DNA from: Piezodorus guildinii
Taxonomy: Eukaryota > Arthropoda > Insecta > Hemiptera > Pentatomidae
Direction: 5' to 3'
DNA: 64,000 nt
Assembly: GCA_023052935.1 (NCBI GenBank)
Contig: CM041297.1
Span: forward strand, 3,152,280-3,216,279
The notes beneath the pieces are model-generated. The model worked only from the letters and a program-made list of their open reading frames with translations. It did no database searches and was not told where the DNA came from. Of the stretch, positions 12,101 to 24,344 are shown piece after piece (within the stretch, counting starts at the first letter, position 1; each line of letters starts with the position of its first letter). The position numbers and the translations under genes are program-made.

Positions 12101-15100
12101 ACTTTATGCAACTATGGCTAATCAGATGATGCTACAGTGGGAGTCCTAAATTTTGCCTATCCAGATTTTATTAGGATAGGGATCTTTAACGAGTACCTCA
12201 CATCGCACAGGCTCAGGAAATTCCATTTAATTAATTCCTTAATAGTTTTAATAATTTTTTATCTCTAACTATATTTTAAAAGTTTTTAATCGATTTATAA
12301 AACGGAGGTAAGTGAAAGTCGTGTGTTGCCTGCACCAGATTTTTTATCTTTATTTGATAACTTAGAAAATTTTACTTCTACAACCTATGAAGGGTATTGA
12401 TTTCAGTACTTAAAGAGATTTGTACTATTTCACGACCAACTTTAAGCCCACTCCATGTAAGGTTATTAGGTCTAGATCATGCTCAGCTGCCAGATTTTTT
12501 CTCCAATTAATGGGTACCCACTTTATAGAGGCTGGTTATGAGGGTCATTTATGGCAGAAATGACAGAATAAATAATTCTACCTCAGCCTAGGTTCAAACC
12601 CGGGACCTGAAAAATAGTAGACTAGTGCTCTACCCACTAGACCATGTTGCTACCGCCGAAGTAATATTATAGCCTGTGAGTTTCTAAAGGAAAGGATTTA
12701 AAACAAGGCATGGAAATATCAGAAAATTTACAGTTTAAATACCTGGGAGAAATCATGAACCACAAAGGAGATGGAAAAAGAGACAAAAAGTAGAGAAACA
12801 AAGCATGGGATGATAATAAGCTGAATTGTATGTTTTATTCATTTAACATAACTCAATTCTACTATAAAACTTTATTGCTATCAATATTAATGTAGGTGTA
12901 TACAGCAAAGAAAAATTATTACAAACTAGGCAGAGAAATAACTAAAGTCGAGAGGCAACCTCAACCTAGCTGTTGATATTCACATACAGCATTCTGATTC
13001 AATCTAATGACCATTTTATAAAAGATAGCGAGTGCAAAATAAAATGTACAAAGCCACATCACAATTATTGAAACTAGTTCCAGAATTGATAAATCCAAAC
13101 TAGACCTCAATATAGATGGCGGTGCAAGATTCCTAGCGTGTTCATAATAAACTGTCTCCACTAAACTTCGGAACTGATCCTTTTCCAAAAAGTCCAAACT
13201 TTTACAAAAATGTAGCCGTAGCTTATGCTATGGTCCCCGAGTTTCTGAACCAAAGCCTTTTAATTATAAATGATAGAAGCCACCTGTGGTGGCACTCATT
13301 TCATTAAATAAATACTTATCTTAATTAAATGAATTTATTTGGAATATAAGGAACAATGTAGCTCAGTTATCAGGCCCTGGAATAGTGCTCTCTGTTATCT
13401 CTGGATCCCAAGTTCAAACCCAGTTGTAGCATGACAGTTACTCATTCTATTTCAGCTGTGGTGCTACCTTTGGGTAGGAAGACTATCCTGAGGCTCACCC
13501 ATTAATAGTGGCTATCAAAACCTTAGGGGAAAAATCTGGTAGCTGAGTATCGCAGTCTAATAACATCCTTGACACGCCTGTTGAGCAAGAAACTGTACGA
13601 ATCCATATCATGTACTGAACCTAAGAACCTACATGTGTTGTAGAGGTACAAATTTAATAATACAAGATCAATCTTATAAGAAGGTATTGATAAAAAAAAT
13701 ACACACACAGCAAGCTTTAAGGTTAAGTCATACATTCTCTGTACAATAAAAACTGCGACTTTTTAACTTAAATATTAAATAAGAATGTATGTTCGTTTAT
13801 TGATCAACTTAAAAAAATATTTTGTTCTTCTTTTTTATTTTATTGATATTTACAATTAATTTTTGCCTACACTATATTAGGATTGAAGAACTGGTTTTAT
13901 GTAGTCCATGATAACATTATAAATGGCTCCAACTTTGTAACATACGAAAGAAATGTTTAAACAATTTCTCTATCTTTACTAATTTATAAAAAAACTTGAA
14001 AGGTTTTAATTTGTTATAGAGCAACATGAAAAAAAAAAAGAAATAAAATTTAGTAAAAAAAACAATGTTACAAACTAAATTATTACTCTTGACTAAATTG
14101 GATGTTTGTTTAATACTGCTAATTACAGATTGACAAATAAGAAGTTGGTAATTAAACCATCTATCTTCAAAACAATAAACAGTCTATTCTTATCAAATGA
14201 AAAAACTTTCTGATATCTATAAATTTCACAAGAAAATATTCATTAAGATAATAGCGGTTCCAATTAAATTAAAGAGTAATTTTTTTCAGAGAAAAATATA
14301 CATTAAAAGATCTAACACTTATTCCATCGATTAATCAGTTTAACAGCTGATATCAGGGATTAAAAATTAATACAATTCTTTTCAATAAATCTTGTATTAA
14401 AAAAATACAAGTAATTTATGTAATAATATTTTAAGTAATTCCTAACTAGGGATTCTGGAAGTTAAAATTTAGATGTATGCTTTCAATCAATAATGCTATA
14501 AAAAAAATAATTTTTTTTTCAAGCATAAGTAGAGAATCTTCACATAGTATAAGGCATCATCAATACAAATAATTTTTTTATGGATAAACACGCATTAAAA
14601 AAAAAGTTCTCCATCTTTTAAAATAACGAATATAAGAGATAAACATAATATTAAGATATCACTTTAATGTCAAAAAACTTAATATTCCTTATTACACATA
14701 ACTACACCGAAAGATAATGTAAGAAAATAGAATTACCCCTTAAATACTGAATACGTAGAATATTACAATGTTGAATTTAAAAAAAAAAAATACTTATTTA
14801 TGTGTCAGAAAGTAAATAAAGATAGATTTAATGTTATAGTTATAAAATAAATTTTAAAAAACCACCATACTAGAAGCGAGCAAAACTCCACAATAAAATA
14901 ACCCATTAAAAGCTGTTTTACTCAAATAATTTATTATGTTTGATAAAACTTGTTTGAATTAAGATAACATCAACAGAGCATAACACAGAAGACGATGCTT
15001 TGGATTCTAGATACAGCCCATTCAGATATTCAAAGTTATTATTTTAATTTGACACAATCTAATAAAAAATTGTTTCATTAATAGGAGAAAAACAAAACAA

Positions 15101-16377
15101 GAAACATCAATGAATGTTTAAAAAAATGACACCACACCTCAAGGTAATTTTCAGAGTCAATGTCAAGGTTAAGAGAAACAGAATTAAAAAAAAAGTTAAG
15201 ACATCATAAAAAGCTTAGAATACATACTAAATTAGCAAAACTCTAAAAATGTTATTAATTTGCAACTAGAATCAACTATGAATTTAAAAAAAAAAAAAGA
15301 AAAAAAAGATTATGTTACTGGATGTGAGGTAAGTTTGTTTGTTTTGTCAGAATTATCTGTGATTACTGAGTCTGTCAAAATGTTGACTGAGCATTTATTA
15401 TACATTGAACATAAATAAATAAGTTCAAAAACAACAGAAAAAATATATGTCAAAACTAGTTCTAGTTCTAATGTTAGAGAACATTAGGAATAAACCTGAT
15501 AGAAATGAATACAAAATCAAATCAATAGTTAAACAAAAATGTTACACAATAAATGATCACATCTACAACTATATATGTATATATTTTTCTAAAAGCTTCA
15601 AAGTACGGTTAAATAACAAGCATCAGTGTATTGCAAGTGAACTTAATTAATTTTGGCTTTTAAGTTAACTATAGCTCTTTTACAACACTCACTCATTCAA
15701 AATTAGAACACTACAATTTAAGATCTCATTGAACTTGAAGCAAATCATGAATGAAAGATAAGTGATTTTCAATGATTTCCATGCATAACAGTTAAATCAT
15801 TTGTAACACCCTCAGAAATTAATATATTGAATTGATTTAGTAATGTTTCCAAATGATAATGAGAAGGGTTTATCAAACAGTATGGAAATGGTGAACTTTT
15901 GATTTAATCAAAAGCTTATAAGGAAAATGGAGGATGAATGAATCAATGAAACAAACAATTCTGCAGGTTTTAAAAGTGTAAGGAAATGGAACAGAGGATT
16001 TATAGAATGATAAAAACAAAACTAAATCGTTTAGTTAACAAATATAAGTAATGAAGCTGTATGTCATGATATGTGTAAAGTGGTAAAATGTATTTAATAA
16101 AGTGTATAGTTTATCATTTAAACGAAGTCTAAACATCAAATAAAACCTCAGTACCTTTATAATTAACAGCTCCTGGACTTCTCAAACCCGAAATATTAGT
16201 ATCAGGTGAAATACGGACTTTACATGAGACCGATGGCGACAACGAAGGGCTTTTACTACAACCTTCTTTAATACTATTGTTTTGCCTCGTTAATGAGGAC
16301 ACTGGTAAAGTAGCTTTTAAGGGTCCTTGTTTGGAAGACGGGGATCTCCGGACCCATTGAGAGCCCTGTACGGACAT
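9019..16377 (-). CDS. FAM117/GLCCI1-like protein, 5' two coding exons (partial gene)
   Basis: Two exons join in phase 1 (AAAG|GTACTG donor, TTTCAG|GC acceptor) to give the first 124 residues of a Ser/Pro/Arg-rich protein. Exon 1 has RRSPSSKQGPLKATLPVSSL, like the N-terminal 'LRATIP' region of vertebrate FAM117. Exon 2 has the family hallmark MRRTASLDTIYLTGQWPRES followed by DRSTQ, matching the vertebrate pattern RRT-S-LDTI...YL-GQWPRD...KATQT. Vertebrate members are FAM117A, FAM117B and GLCCI1, phosphoproteins of poorly known function. Later exons must lie left of the window; I found none in 1-9018. Assignment rests on remembered family motifs, so a search should confirm it. Confidence 0.75.
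9204..9776 (+). mobile_element. RTE-like LINE 3' fragment with 14-bp target duplication
   Basis: Flanked by ATAAATACCTTGAT at 9190-9203 and 9777-9790. Encodes YPTVLYAAQTWALTRKLDW, ADRLKWSWAGHLARLKDERW, RQRGRPHRRSREEL and WLVARDKSWW, the C-terminus of RTE/BovB-type ORF2. Ends CAATAAAGCTATTATT. Frame open from 9262 to about 9645. Confidence 0.9.
10020..10805 (+). mobile_element. CR1-group LINE, 3' fragment
   Basis: Matches the 3' end of the ORF2 at 48690-53395 (SLIFPHFDYCCAVYG, DRSFLIRSSILWNSIPP, LPTFKSR) with frameshifts, then the same 3' UTR motif (AAGGGACATGTCCCAGAATAA). In FAM117-like intron 1. Confidence 0.85.
10968..11213 (-). mobile_element. SINE1, diverged copy
   Basis: Same body (CCAGAAGGGTCTCC, AGTTTGAACCTGGGACC) with a decayed tRNA head. 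In FAM117-like intron 1. Confidence 0.7.
11296..12352 (+). repeat. Family A repeat, full length
   Basis: Complete copy with ACTTTCACTTACTATATATAG start and GTAAGTGAAAGTCGTGTG end. A SINE2 tail piece is inserted at 12087-12214. In FAM117-like intron 1. Confidence 0.85.
12087..12214 (-). mobile_element. SINE2 tail fragment inside family A
   Basis: Ends abruptly at ACATCGCACAGGCTCAGGA, where family A resumes at AAATTCCATTTAATT. The family A bases before the insert are partly repeated after it. Confidence 0.7.
12378..12657 (-). mobile_element. SINE1 copy
   Basis: Tail AACCTATGAAGGGTATTG through head GTGCTCTACCCACTAGACCA. Follows a family A repeat directly. Confidence 0.75.
12660..12960 (+). mobile_element. 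LINE reverse-transcriptase relic
   Basis: Plus strand NLQFKYLGEIMNHKGDGKRD, then FYYKTLLLSILM and AKKNYYKLGREITKVERQ, as in the FKYLGE..I...YKT..LP..LY region of RTE-like elements. Several stops. In FAM117-like intron 1. Confidence 0.6.
13348..13525 (+). mobile_element. SINE4, tRNA-derived
   Basis: Plus strand AATGTAGCTCAGTTATCAGG (A box) and AAGTTCAAACCCAG (B box), then a body with GTGGTGCTACCTTTGGGTAG. Single copy in the window. Not a functional tRNA: the acceptor stem does not close. Confidence 0.6.
13740..16150. other. FAM117-like intron 1, 5' part
   Basis: AT-rich, homopolymer-rich, no coding signal and no recognised repeat. Confidence 0.5.
16155..16377 (-). CDS. FAM117-like gene, coding exon 1
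   Basis: 74 codons plus one base from the ATG at 16377 to the donor at 16154-16153. Rich in Ser, Pro, Lys and Arg. The frame stays open past the donor for a few codons, which is how exon 1 can be mistaken for a stand-alone 82-residue ORF. Local GC is higher than in the surrounding AT-rich DNA. Confidence 0.75.
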
Positions 16378-16640
16378 CTTGGTTCTCTCCGGTTGGATAT
16401 CTCATTTATTTCTACGATTAATGTTGAAAATAATACCGACAGATAAGATAACTTGTAACGAAACGAAAGAATAATAAAATCTAATGCCGGTAGGCTAGTA
16501 AATAGAGCGAGACAAACTACATTATAATAAATGTGAGAGGGTAAACTCGAGTGAAAAATCCAGAGAGGGAGTAACGATTTGCCACGGAGCGAGAAAACAC
16601 TGAATGAAGCCCCACTAGAATGCACTACTACGACCAACCA
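16378..16640 (-). promoter_or_regulatory. 5' UTR and promoter of the FAM117-like gene
   Basis: GC-richer, TE-free sequence directly upstream of the exon 1 ATG. On the minus strand it has an arthropod-type initiator-like TCAGTG at about 16603-16598, giving a 5' UTR of roughly 220 nt. No clear TATA box. The start site is a guess from the motif. Confidence 0.35.
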
Positions 16641-19499
16641 TATGGCAGCATTCGGTGTAATAAAAATCCACTACCCCCCTCCCCGTCATTCTAACCAACG
16701 GAGTCATTACCAATAAAATATTAATCCTAAACATTATTACTAATTATTACAATAAAAAATTAACATTTACACACTTTGATATCATCTATTAGCACTGTCA
16801 ACATTCAATATAACCCCTAAACTAGAAAATAAACCATTTCCACGTCCACGTTCGTTTTATTTGATAAGACGAATTTCAACCAGATAAGTATTTCAAGTTT
16901 TATTGATCACAAATGAATATTTCACCCCTTAATTTCGAAAATTTGTCCACTCATCCAATTACTAAACTCTAATACTGAATAATTTATTAGTAATTGGAAT
17001 ACTGTTTTGAGTTATTCATAAGTTTCAAAAACTTTTCAATTAGTTGACATCAATTAATATTAAAGGTAATTGAGTTTTGCCATTTTAAAAGCCTTCATAA
17101 AGACATATTATTAATAAATAATTCTTTTTCACTTACTGTACCCATAAATGCACTATTACACCCCAATATTCAGTGAAATTATTTATTTTAAACATTAAAA
17201 AAATAAGTCAATTTTGTTGTAACTTTGTTTCACCTGCTTTTCACATAAGTGCACAATTACAACAATGTTAACTGTTCAAATATTTTTCAATCATTAAAAA
17301 AAAATCATAATATATGAGTTATTCTTCAAATTTTAATGCTTTAATAGAAAATGTAGCATTTGAAAATACATTCTCTGTTTTTAAAATTACTATGTATTGT
17401 TTTTTTTTTAATGAAAATTTAGTTTTATGTTTAATATTTTTACATGGTTGTATTTAATACCTTTAATTTCAGATAACTATAAGAATAGTTTTTTATTGTG
17501 TGTGTGTTAAATTTTTTTTATGGCTTGTATATGGAGGATATTTATTAATTTATAATTGGTATATGTTCTTAATTATTCCTGTCATGATGTCTTCAGGAAC
17601 AAATAATTTTCTAAATCACCTTTTAATAATAGATTTATTTGAATAAATTACATCAAATATAACCACTAAGTTTCAGCATCTTGTCCTAAATATCAGAAAG
17701 CAATATTTTCTGCGATCCATCGACAATTTGCCAGTAATTATTAAATGTAGAATAATATCATGATCAATTATTTTAATACCGAACAAAATTCAAGGCATTT
17801 ATTTGATGTTTAACATCTTTAAAAATGCCTAAACAATCCATTAAACAACTTGATTCTTTTAATAAGTTAAATTTGTATAATATATTTCTTCAGAAATATA
17901 CATGAACAACATTTCCTTCCTACCACCATTGGATTTAACCATATTATGTGTTTGAACTTTAGATCTTCTTAATTGAATTGAATTGAAGCTATTTAATTAG
18001 AAATATTGATCAGTGGTAATAATTATATACTAATAACTTTTATCAACAAACTACAAGGCAAAGACCAATTAAAAACTTTTTAGATAGTTCTCCTATTCTA
18101 TGACACTCTGTTTATATGTAGTGAGATCAACATTTTATTTTTAAAGCATTTCTCTCTCTAGCAGATATTTAACTTCATACATCACATCAAAACTTAAATC
18201 TTTATACTTACTTTATATATATTGAAAATTTAATTTTATATATACCTTTATATAGTATATATATATATCTCTGAAGTAGTTAAATAAATTTATAATGTTC
18301 ATTAAAAAGAAGATAATTTTTCACTGCAAAGTGAAATAATAGAACATGATCAAAAAAATCATTTAACACAGATTAAAATTTATTATGTTAATCTCAATCA
18401 ATAAAGGTTAAAAAATAAGAAAAACTTAGCATGACAACTTTTTTTTTTTTACTAATAACTTTTTAAATGGATAATTATTTGATTTTTTGTCATATTTTAC
18501 AAAAATATTTGTCATTATTAAATAATGTTATCTAGCAATTGTCAAAACTGACCGTCACCTGGACTGATTCCTCGCTATTCTATAAATTTAATTAATATTC
18601 AACTCTTCCAATTAGAAAATAAATTAATAATTAAATTTCATTATATAAAACCATACTCAGTGGGGAAAAAGTATTTTTACACTAACAAAATGATCAAAAA
18701 TGTTAGATAATATTACAAAAATTGTAGTGTTCTACTGATCGGGCTTTAAAGTGTTAAATTACGACACCTTTACAGTTTGAGCTTGGCTCATTATATTTTC
18801 AATCAATTTAGATATTTTTATATGTCATTTTTTATTATTTGACTCATAACAAACTGACCAGCTATTTCTCAATACGAAGATCTTATAAGAATTATTAAAC
18901 GTATGAATACTTTTTTTCCCACAGTATTATATACAACATTCAACTACACCAGAATCAATTATTATTTTTCAATTTATGAAAAATTATAAACAATCTATAT
19001 TCATTACTAAAATAGGTAATATTTACTGAAAGGTAAAGACTAGGAATAATAAAACAACCAATTTATAAAACAATGTTTACTTGTAGATATGAATTTATAT
19101 AAATCAAGATGAAAAAAAGTAAAAACAGTAATTTAAAAAAAAAAAAATTAAAATTAAATATAAAATAATAATGGCAGAATAATTTTGCCAAAAGTATAAA
19201 TTCAAGCGTAAATAAATAAAGACACATAAATGACTAGAAAATGAAATCGTTAAGATTCAAAGCCCAAATGAAAGAAATCATAAAAGACGCTTCAGTACAG
19301 AGCTTCATATCGATAATAATAATAATATTAAACACTGGTATGTTAAATCTAAGCTCTAATGAATTTGTACTCTTCCTGAAAGACTATAGAAGCTCTTCAA
19401 CAATTAAAAAAGTCTTTCAAAATAAAATAAAAATTTAAGGATACCTAATAATAATATAATGAAATGTTGAAACAAGGATTAACCATCAAGTTTCCACCA
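16641..19499. other. Intergenic, nothing recognised
   Basis: Very AT-rich sequence upstream of the FAM117-like promoter, with A/T homopolymers and a short (TA)n near 18240-18270. No gene or repeat family identified. Confidence 0.5.
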
Positions 19500-20065
19500 C
19501 CATCATGCTAGTTCGCGTATTTTAACAGAACAGAGTATGTAGTAATCAGAGATACAGCATTGGATTTCAGCGGCAAATAGGTGCTACTGCTAGAACTCCT
19601 GAGGCTTCCAAGGAGCAAGTCTCTTCCCAGGACGAGCAAGATGAGTATATATAAAATATTCGTTGGAGTGTTTGGCGATGACAAAGGCCAGGAATCGTCC
19701 CTATTAAGATCTGAAAGGAAGATCCTAAGAAGAATTCCGAGACCTGTGTATGACAACAGTGATTGGAGAATAGGATAAATGCAGAGCTTAAGCGTCTCTA
19801 TAAAGACCAAGACACTCTAAACATTATAAATTCTGGACGTCTGAGATGGACAGGGCATATTATAAAAATGAATGGTAAGGAAATCCCAAAAAAGCTTGAG
19901 AAAGAGATTTTTGGATGCAGAAAAGTGAGTAGGACTCGTCTCCTATCTGTGACTGCAGATGCCAGAACATGCTGGGAATGGGACATTGGAGAGTAGCAGC
20001 ACGAAACAGGCAAGACTGGCATCTCAGGCTAAGAGAGGCCATGACTCTTCAAGAGTTACTGTTGA
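19500..20065 (+). mobile_element. RTE-like LINE relic
   Basis: Plus-strand pieces RKILRRIPRPVYDNSDWRI, SGRLRWTGHIIKMNGKEIPK and RQDWHLRLREAMTLQELL in shifted frames: the typical C-terminus of an RTE-like ORF2. Intergenic. Confidence 0.75.
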
Positions 20066-20102
20066 TTTATTTTATTTTCTTATAATTGTATTAGTCTTAG
20101 CC

Positions 20103-20137
20103 CTGATGAAGGTGCACAATGTAGGCCGAAACAACGG
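20103..20137 (+). ncRNA. Hammerhead-ribozyme-like motif
   Basis: CTGATGA, then AGGTGCACAATGTAGGCC, then GAAACAACGG. Core boxes are intact but stem II is short (GGT/GCC). Directly downstream of an RTE-like LINE relic. Confidence 0.3.
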
Positions 20138-20159
20138 TACAAAAATAAAATAAGTTTGC

Positions 20160-21880
20160 CTTATTATGAAGATTTCACGATGGTTGCGCCCCAAACAAAC
20201 TCCTCTATCTTAACTATTTCAAGTATATTTTAACATAATACGACAGTCCATTTAAATGTTCTTAATTAAAAACACGTAGTACCTTTTGGTGACTTAAGTG
20301 TTATATATTCAACTAATAAATACATTCATCATCCTATCTATCAGATCTTGCTTAATTGTAATTTTTTATTACATAGATAAGGTGAAAATGATTTTATCAT
20401 GTCTGTCTTCCAAGTATTTCTGATAAAGAAAATTTAAATGGACTGTCTTAATGTTTTAAATTATACTTTAAGTATAAATATAGTACTTTCTATTTACTGC
20501 CTAACTATTTCTTAAATTGAGTAGGTCTAAGTCATCTTGATGAACAAATAGATGCTGAGAAGAATGAAAGTTCAAGGGTATGCTACATGATAGTTTCGAA
20601 TCTAATATTACTATCACAATATCAGTAGGAGAGGGGAAGAAGATGAGATTATTTTTAATAAAGGCTTATAATAACTATAACAAATAAGCATAAGAGATTA
20701 TAAAATTATACAAAACCATTTTTGTATTTTTGGGCAAAAATGTATTGAATATATGTAAATTATGTACGCTAATAATGCCTCGTGTAATATTTAGACTATA
20801 ATGGAGTTACTCACAATACTAATAAACATGTTAAATGACTACAGTGCTGAAATTCAGGAACATAAACAACTTAGTAAGTCCCTGAATACACTAGATGGCA
20901 CTGCCTGTTGAATCATATTATTTTAATAACCTTGTTTCAATGAAAACTTTTTTTTTTTTTTTTTTTTAATAATAGCTATTTTATTCATCAAATTGAAAAT
21001 CATTTATTAATTAATTTTCATATTTTGAATTTATTTGACATGGTAGGTTCAACAGAGTATCACAACTCAAGATCAGGTCTGTTAAACTTAGCAATATTAT
21101 TTAAGTAATGTTATAATAATAATCACATAATTTTCCATGTACTGTGAGTAACCATATTGTTCATTTCAAAATAATAACACATTTCAAAATTTTCTTATGA
21201 AAATTATTAAACAAAACCAAAAATTTCACTTACTTCTTAAAAGCAACATCGAAAATAACTTGACAAATTTAATACGATTGTCATATATGAGAAACTGAAA
21301 ATATCGAAATCAATGAATCTCCAGAATGAAATTTTTGAAATATTTAAAAAATAAAAATAAACATACCAGTGTTCAAGTGATATACAAAAGAAATATATAT
21401 ACACTATATACATACAATTTAAAGAAAATACAGTATACAAATAGGTAGCATTATCTAAGGGAGACTTAGGCATTTTATAACTTTTTTTTTTTTTATCTAG
21501 TTAAAATAACATTTTTTTTTTCGTATCAAAAAAAGGAGAGAAAAAAAAATCCTTACACCTACAGCTTTCTCTTGAATAATAATATAGGAATCTAAAAACA
21601 TCAGTAATTATAATTGACAGCTGAGCTGAATATTTTAATAAACAGTGTGAGTGTAAAAATAAGTCTCCGTCTAAAAACTTCTGTAATCAGAGCCTACATG
21701 ACGGTTATAATGATAATGGGGCTAGTCAATCATTTATTTCTTGATAAACTTAAATAATAAAAAAATCAGATGATACTCATTTCATTGAAAATCTTTATTA
21801 TTGTCACTTTTCAAACACTTCAACAATTATCAAATAAAGCCACCTTGATAACTTATATTTCAATTTAATAACCAATATTC
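20160..21880. other. Intergenic, nothing recognised
   Basis: AT-rich, with a 23-base T run near 20949. Short ORFs here lack any family motif. Confidence 0.5.
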
Positions 21881-22127
21881 AAACAATTGAGAAAAGGATT
21901 TCCAAAAAGGTCCTATATCCATAATGGGGTATTTTACGATAAGTGTAAAAATCTATCATTGATTTATAATTAAAACCATCAATTTGATTTTTTTTTTTTT
22001 ATTCAAATCTAGAATTGATTTTTTACCATATTGATAACATTTTGGGTATTACCCCTTGGACCTTACATTTTACAACTATTCATTTAATTGTATTCTAATG
22101 GCTAAAATTGTATAACTGTATTTTTCA

Positions 22128-22340
22128 TTATAGGTGAAATAATCAGGAGTCATTCTTTTTCTAAATATTTTAATTTTGCCGATATTTCGGCTCAAGCTTG
22201 TGAGCCATCATCATTAACCAGTTTATGCTTGGACATGGCACAGTAATGTCCTGATGATGGGTCACAAGCTTGAGCCGAAACGTCGGCAAAATAAAAATAT
22301 TTAGAAAAAGAATGACTCCTGATTATTCCACCTATAATAG
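22128..22340. mobile_element. Long inverted-repeat element with two hammerhead-like arms
   Basis: Two ~85-base arms (22128-22212 and 22250-22340) are near-perfect inverse copies, from GGTGRAATAATCAGGAGTC to the GGCTCA...TGAGCC motif. Each arm carries CTGATGA-like / GAAA sequence around a 6-bp stem (GGCTCA/TGAGCC). A diverged single-arm relative is at 39655-39760. Confidence 0.75.
22251..22284 (+). ncRNA. Hammerhead-ribozyme-like motif (right arm)
   Basis: CTGATGA, then TGGGTCACAAGCTTGAGCC, then GAAACGTC. The left-arm version of stem II is a perfect 6-bp GGCTCA/TGAGCC; here one base of the stem is mutated. One extra base lies between the CUGAUGA box and the stem. GAAACGTC fits the very short stem III known from Penelope-type hammerheads. 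Whether it folds or cleaves is unknown. Confidence 0.4.
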
Positions 22341-23132
22341 TTTCTACAGTCGACTATACATCCTCAATGTAACTGTATTTTTCATGTATTATGTAGTTCA
22401 GATAGTATTATTAATATTATTATTTTTTTCCATATAGTATAAACAAAAAATAAGTCAATACATCCTTGCAACTCTTCAAATATTTTGATATTCTAATAAT
22501 AATGATTGGTGAATGTATTAGGGCCTCTGATGTCATCAAGGTACCAAGTGATCACCTAATATGTAAAATAAAATATTACTTGATCACTTAAAACCTGTTT
22601 TATGTAACTGAGAAATATGGAAGAAAAATTGTTAATATGGTTTACAATTGAATGTGACATTGAAATATTTTGGAAAGAACTGTAATTTTCGAAAACATTT
22701 TTAATAGAAAACGTATGATGAAAAAAAACTAAACGTTAACAATAAAAATATGACAAAATATAACTTTTATTTTTAGTAAAATATGTTCTGTACTAATACC
22801 TTTTGGAAATCAACATAAGTATATCGAGTACAATAAAAAATAAATTTAAAAAATTGACTTTAACAAAATAAATAAATATTGACTAACACCACTATCATTT
22901 CCACCTGTTTCTTTATTAACTGGATATTTCTTCAGTATTACAATAATACAATACACACTAAATAAGTTTTTTATCTTAATCATATCTATAATATACAATA
23001 AACAGAGATTTACCTATAAAAAAAAAAAAAATTAATTAATTTTTACAATCCAAAGCAAATAAAATAGAGAACTATTTATAAAATTTCATTAATGAAGAAG
23101 TGAATATACTATTTTTTGAAGTTTTGATAATC

Positions 23133-23163
<31 letters not shown>

Positions 23164-23415
23164 TTGTTTGTCATATTTACCTATCCTTATCAAAATTTGA
23201 AAGTTTTGAACTAATACAGAGATATGGTGGCTAAAAAGATGCATTTCATCTAATCATTCTCTTCTCTTTCTGTGCCCTTAAATCTTCATTTAATTATGCG
23301 TAATAAATATTATATAATTAATTATTATCAATGGTAAATGGTCGTATGAAGTATTGTAATTTGGACTCAAGAAAATTATTATAACTTGAATTTAGTCAAA
23401 ATCAGAGTCAATTAC

Positions 23416-24341
23416 AATTGAGACATTGATTTCCAAAAAGTATTATACCCATTTAAGGGAGTTTTTCATGAAGCGTGAAAATCTCTCATAAATTTATTAT
23501 TTTAATTCTTTTCACATTGAAATCAAGAATTGATTTTTCACTATATTACTAATATAGTATTCACATTTTTGAAAACAAAGTTTTAATATGATTCGAAGCA
23601 AAATTAAACCCTTAATTAGTACCTCTTGAAAATAATTGCATTTTTAACACGTTCACGACAGGGCGAATATCTAAGTTTTTTCCCGTGAGACTGTATTAGA
23701 TGCTACGCTTCGTGGGGCGAAACTGGTGCTGTTGCGAATTCCAACGTGTTTAGTGCGATATTGCTTTGATAACAGTTTTGACATACACATATCACTTGAA
23801 GGAGTAATTATGGAAATACTTAAAAAAGGTTCTTATATAATAATTCTTATATTATTATTTATTATTAAAAATAATTCTTATATTCTTATTTATGGCGATA
23901 AAAGTATGAAATGAAATTATGCACAGCTAAATAAAATTCTTTAAGCAGAGTAATCAAATGAAATTAACCGATAAGAGTCCTATGAGGGAGCATGTTGAAA
24001 GTTATAAAATATTTAATAAATAAACCCTTATGCTTGTTAATTCCTACAACATTTAATGTTGAGAAACAATAAAATAAACTTATTTTCAAAAAACAAGTGA
24101 CTCACCTGTGATGCACGTCGCCCCACGGGATAGTTAAGTATGACCCACCCCTCAGAACAGACAAGTATGACCCACCGGTGGGTCACCCCGGCGTAAACGT
24201 GTTAAATCAAGTTTTTTTAAATGATCTGAGTGTTTTTTAGATGGCAGATATAGATAACTCGTAGACTATTAAAATACAAAATTGTCAAAATATCCATTTT
24301 TTTAAAAATATCCTTCAGTACCATTTGGAAATCAATGTTAG
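23416..24341. mobile_element. TIR element E, copy 2
   Basis: Starts CAATTGAGACATTGATTTCC and ends with the inverse of that motif (CCATTTGGAAATCAATG). The body matches copy 1 near its ends (CATGAAGCGTGAAAATC). A piggyBac-like MITE is inserted inside it. Confidence 0.7.
23648..24201. mobile_element. piggyBac-like MITE with TTAA target duplication
   Basis: 554 bp flanked on both sides by TTAA (23644-23647 and 24202-24205). Inverted ends CACGTTCACG / CGTAAACGTG. Near the right end there are two GTATGACCCACC repeats and a palindromic GACCCACCGGTGGGTC. TTAA plus CACGTT-type ends is typical of piggyBac-derived short elements. No transposase. Confidence 0.75.
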
Positions 24342-24344
24342 TTG

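Larger units (their letters stand above)
21884..22820. mobile_element. TIR element E, copy 3
   Basis: Starts CAATTGAGAAAAGGATTTCC, continues AAAAAGGTCCTATATCC, and ends TACCTTTTGGAAATCAAC. More diverged than copy 1. Contains the inverted-repeat element at 22128-22340. Confidence 0.65.

Noticed and set aside
16317..16637. A 106-codon minus-strand frame overlapping the FAM117-like exon 1 and its 5' UTR
   Set aside because: No family motif. It overlaps exon 1 in another frame, while the ATG at 16377 gives the conserved protein and a phase-matched splice.
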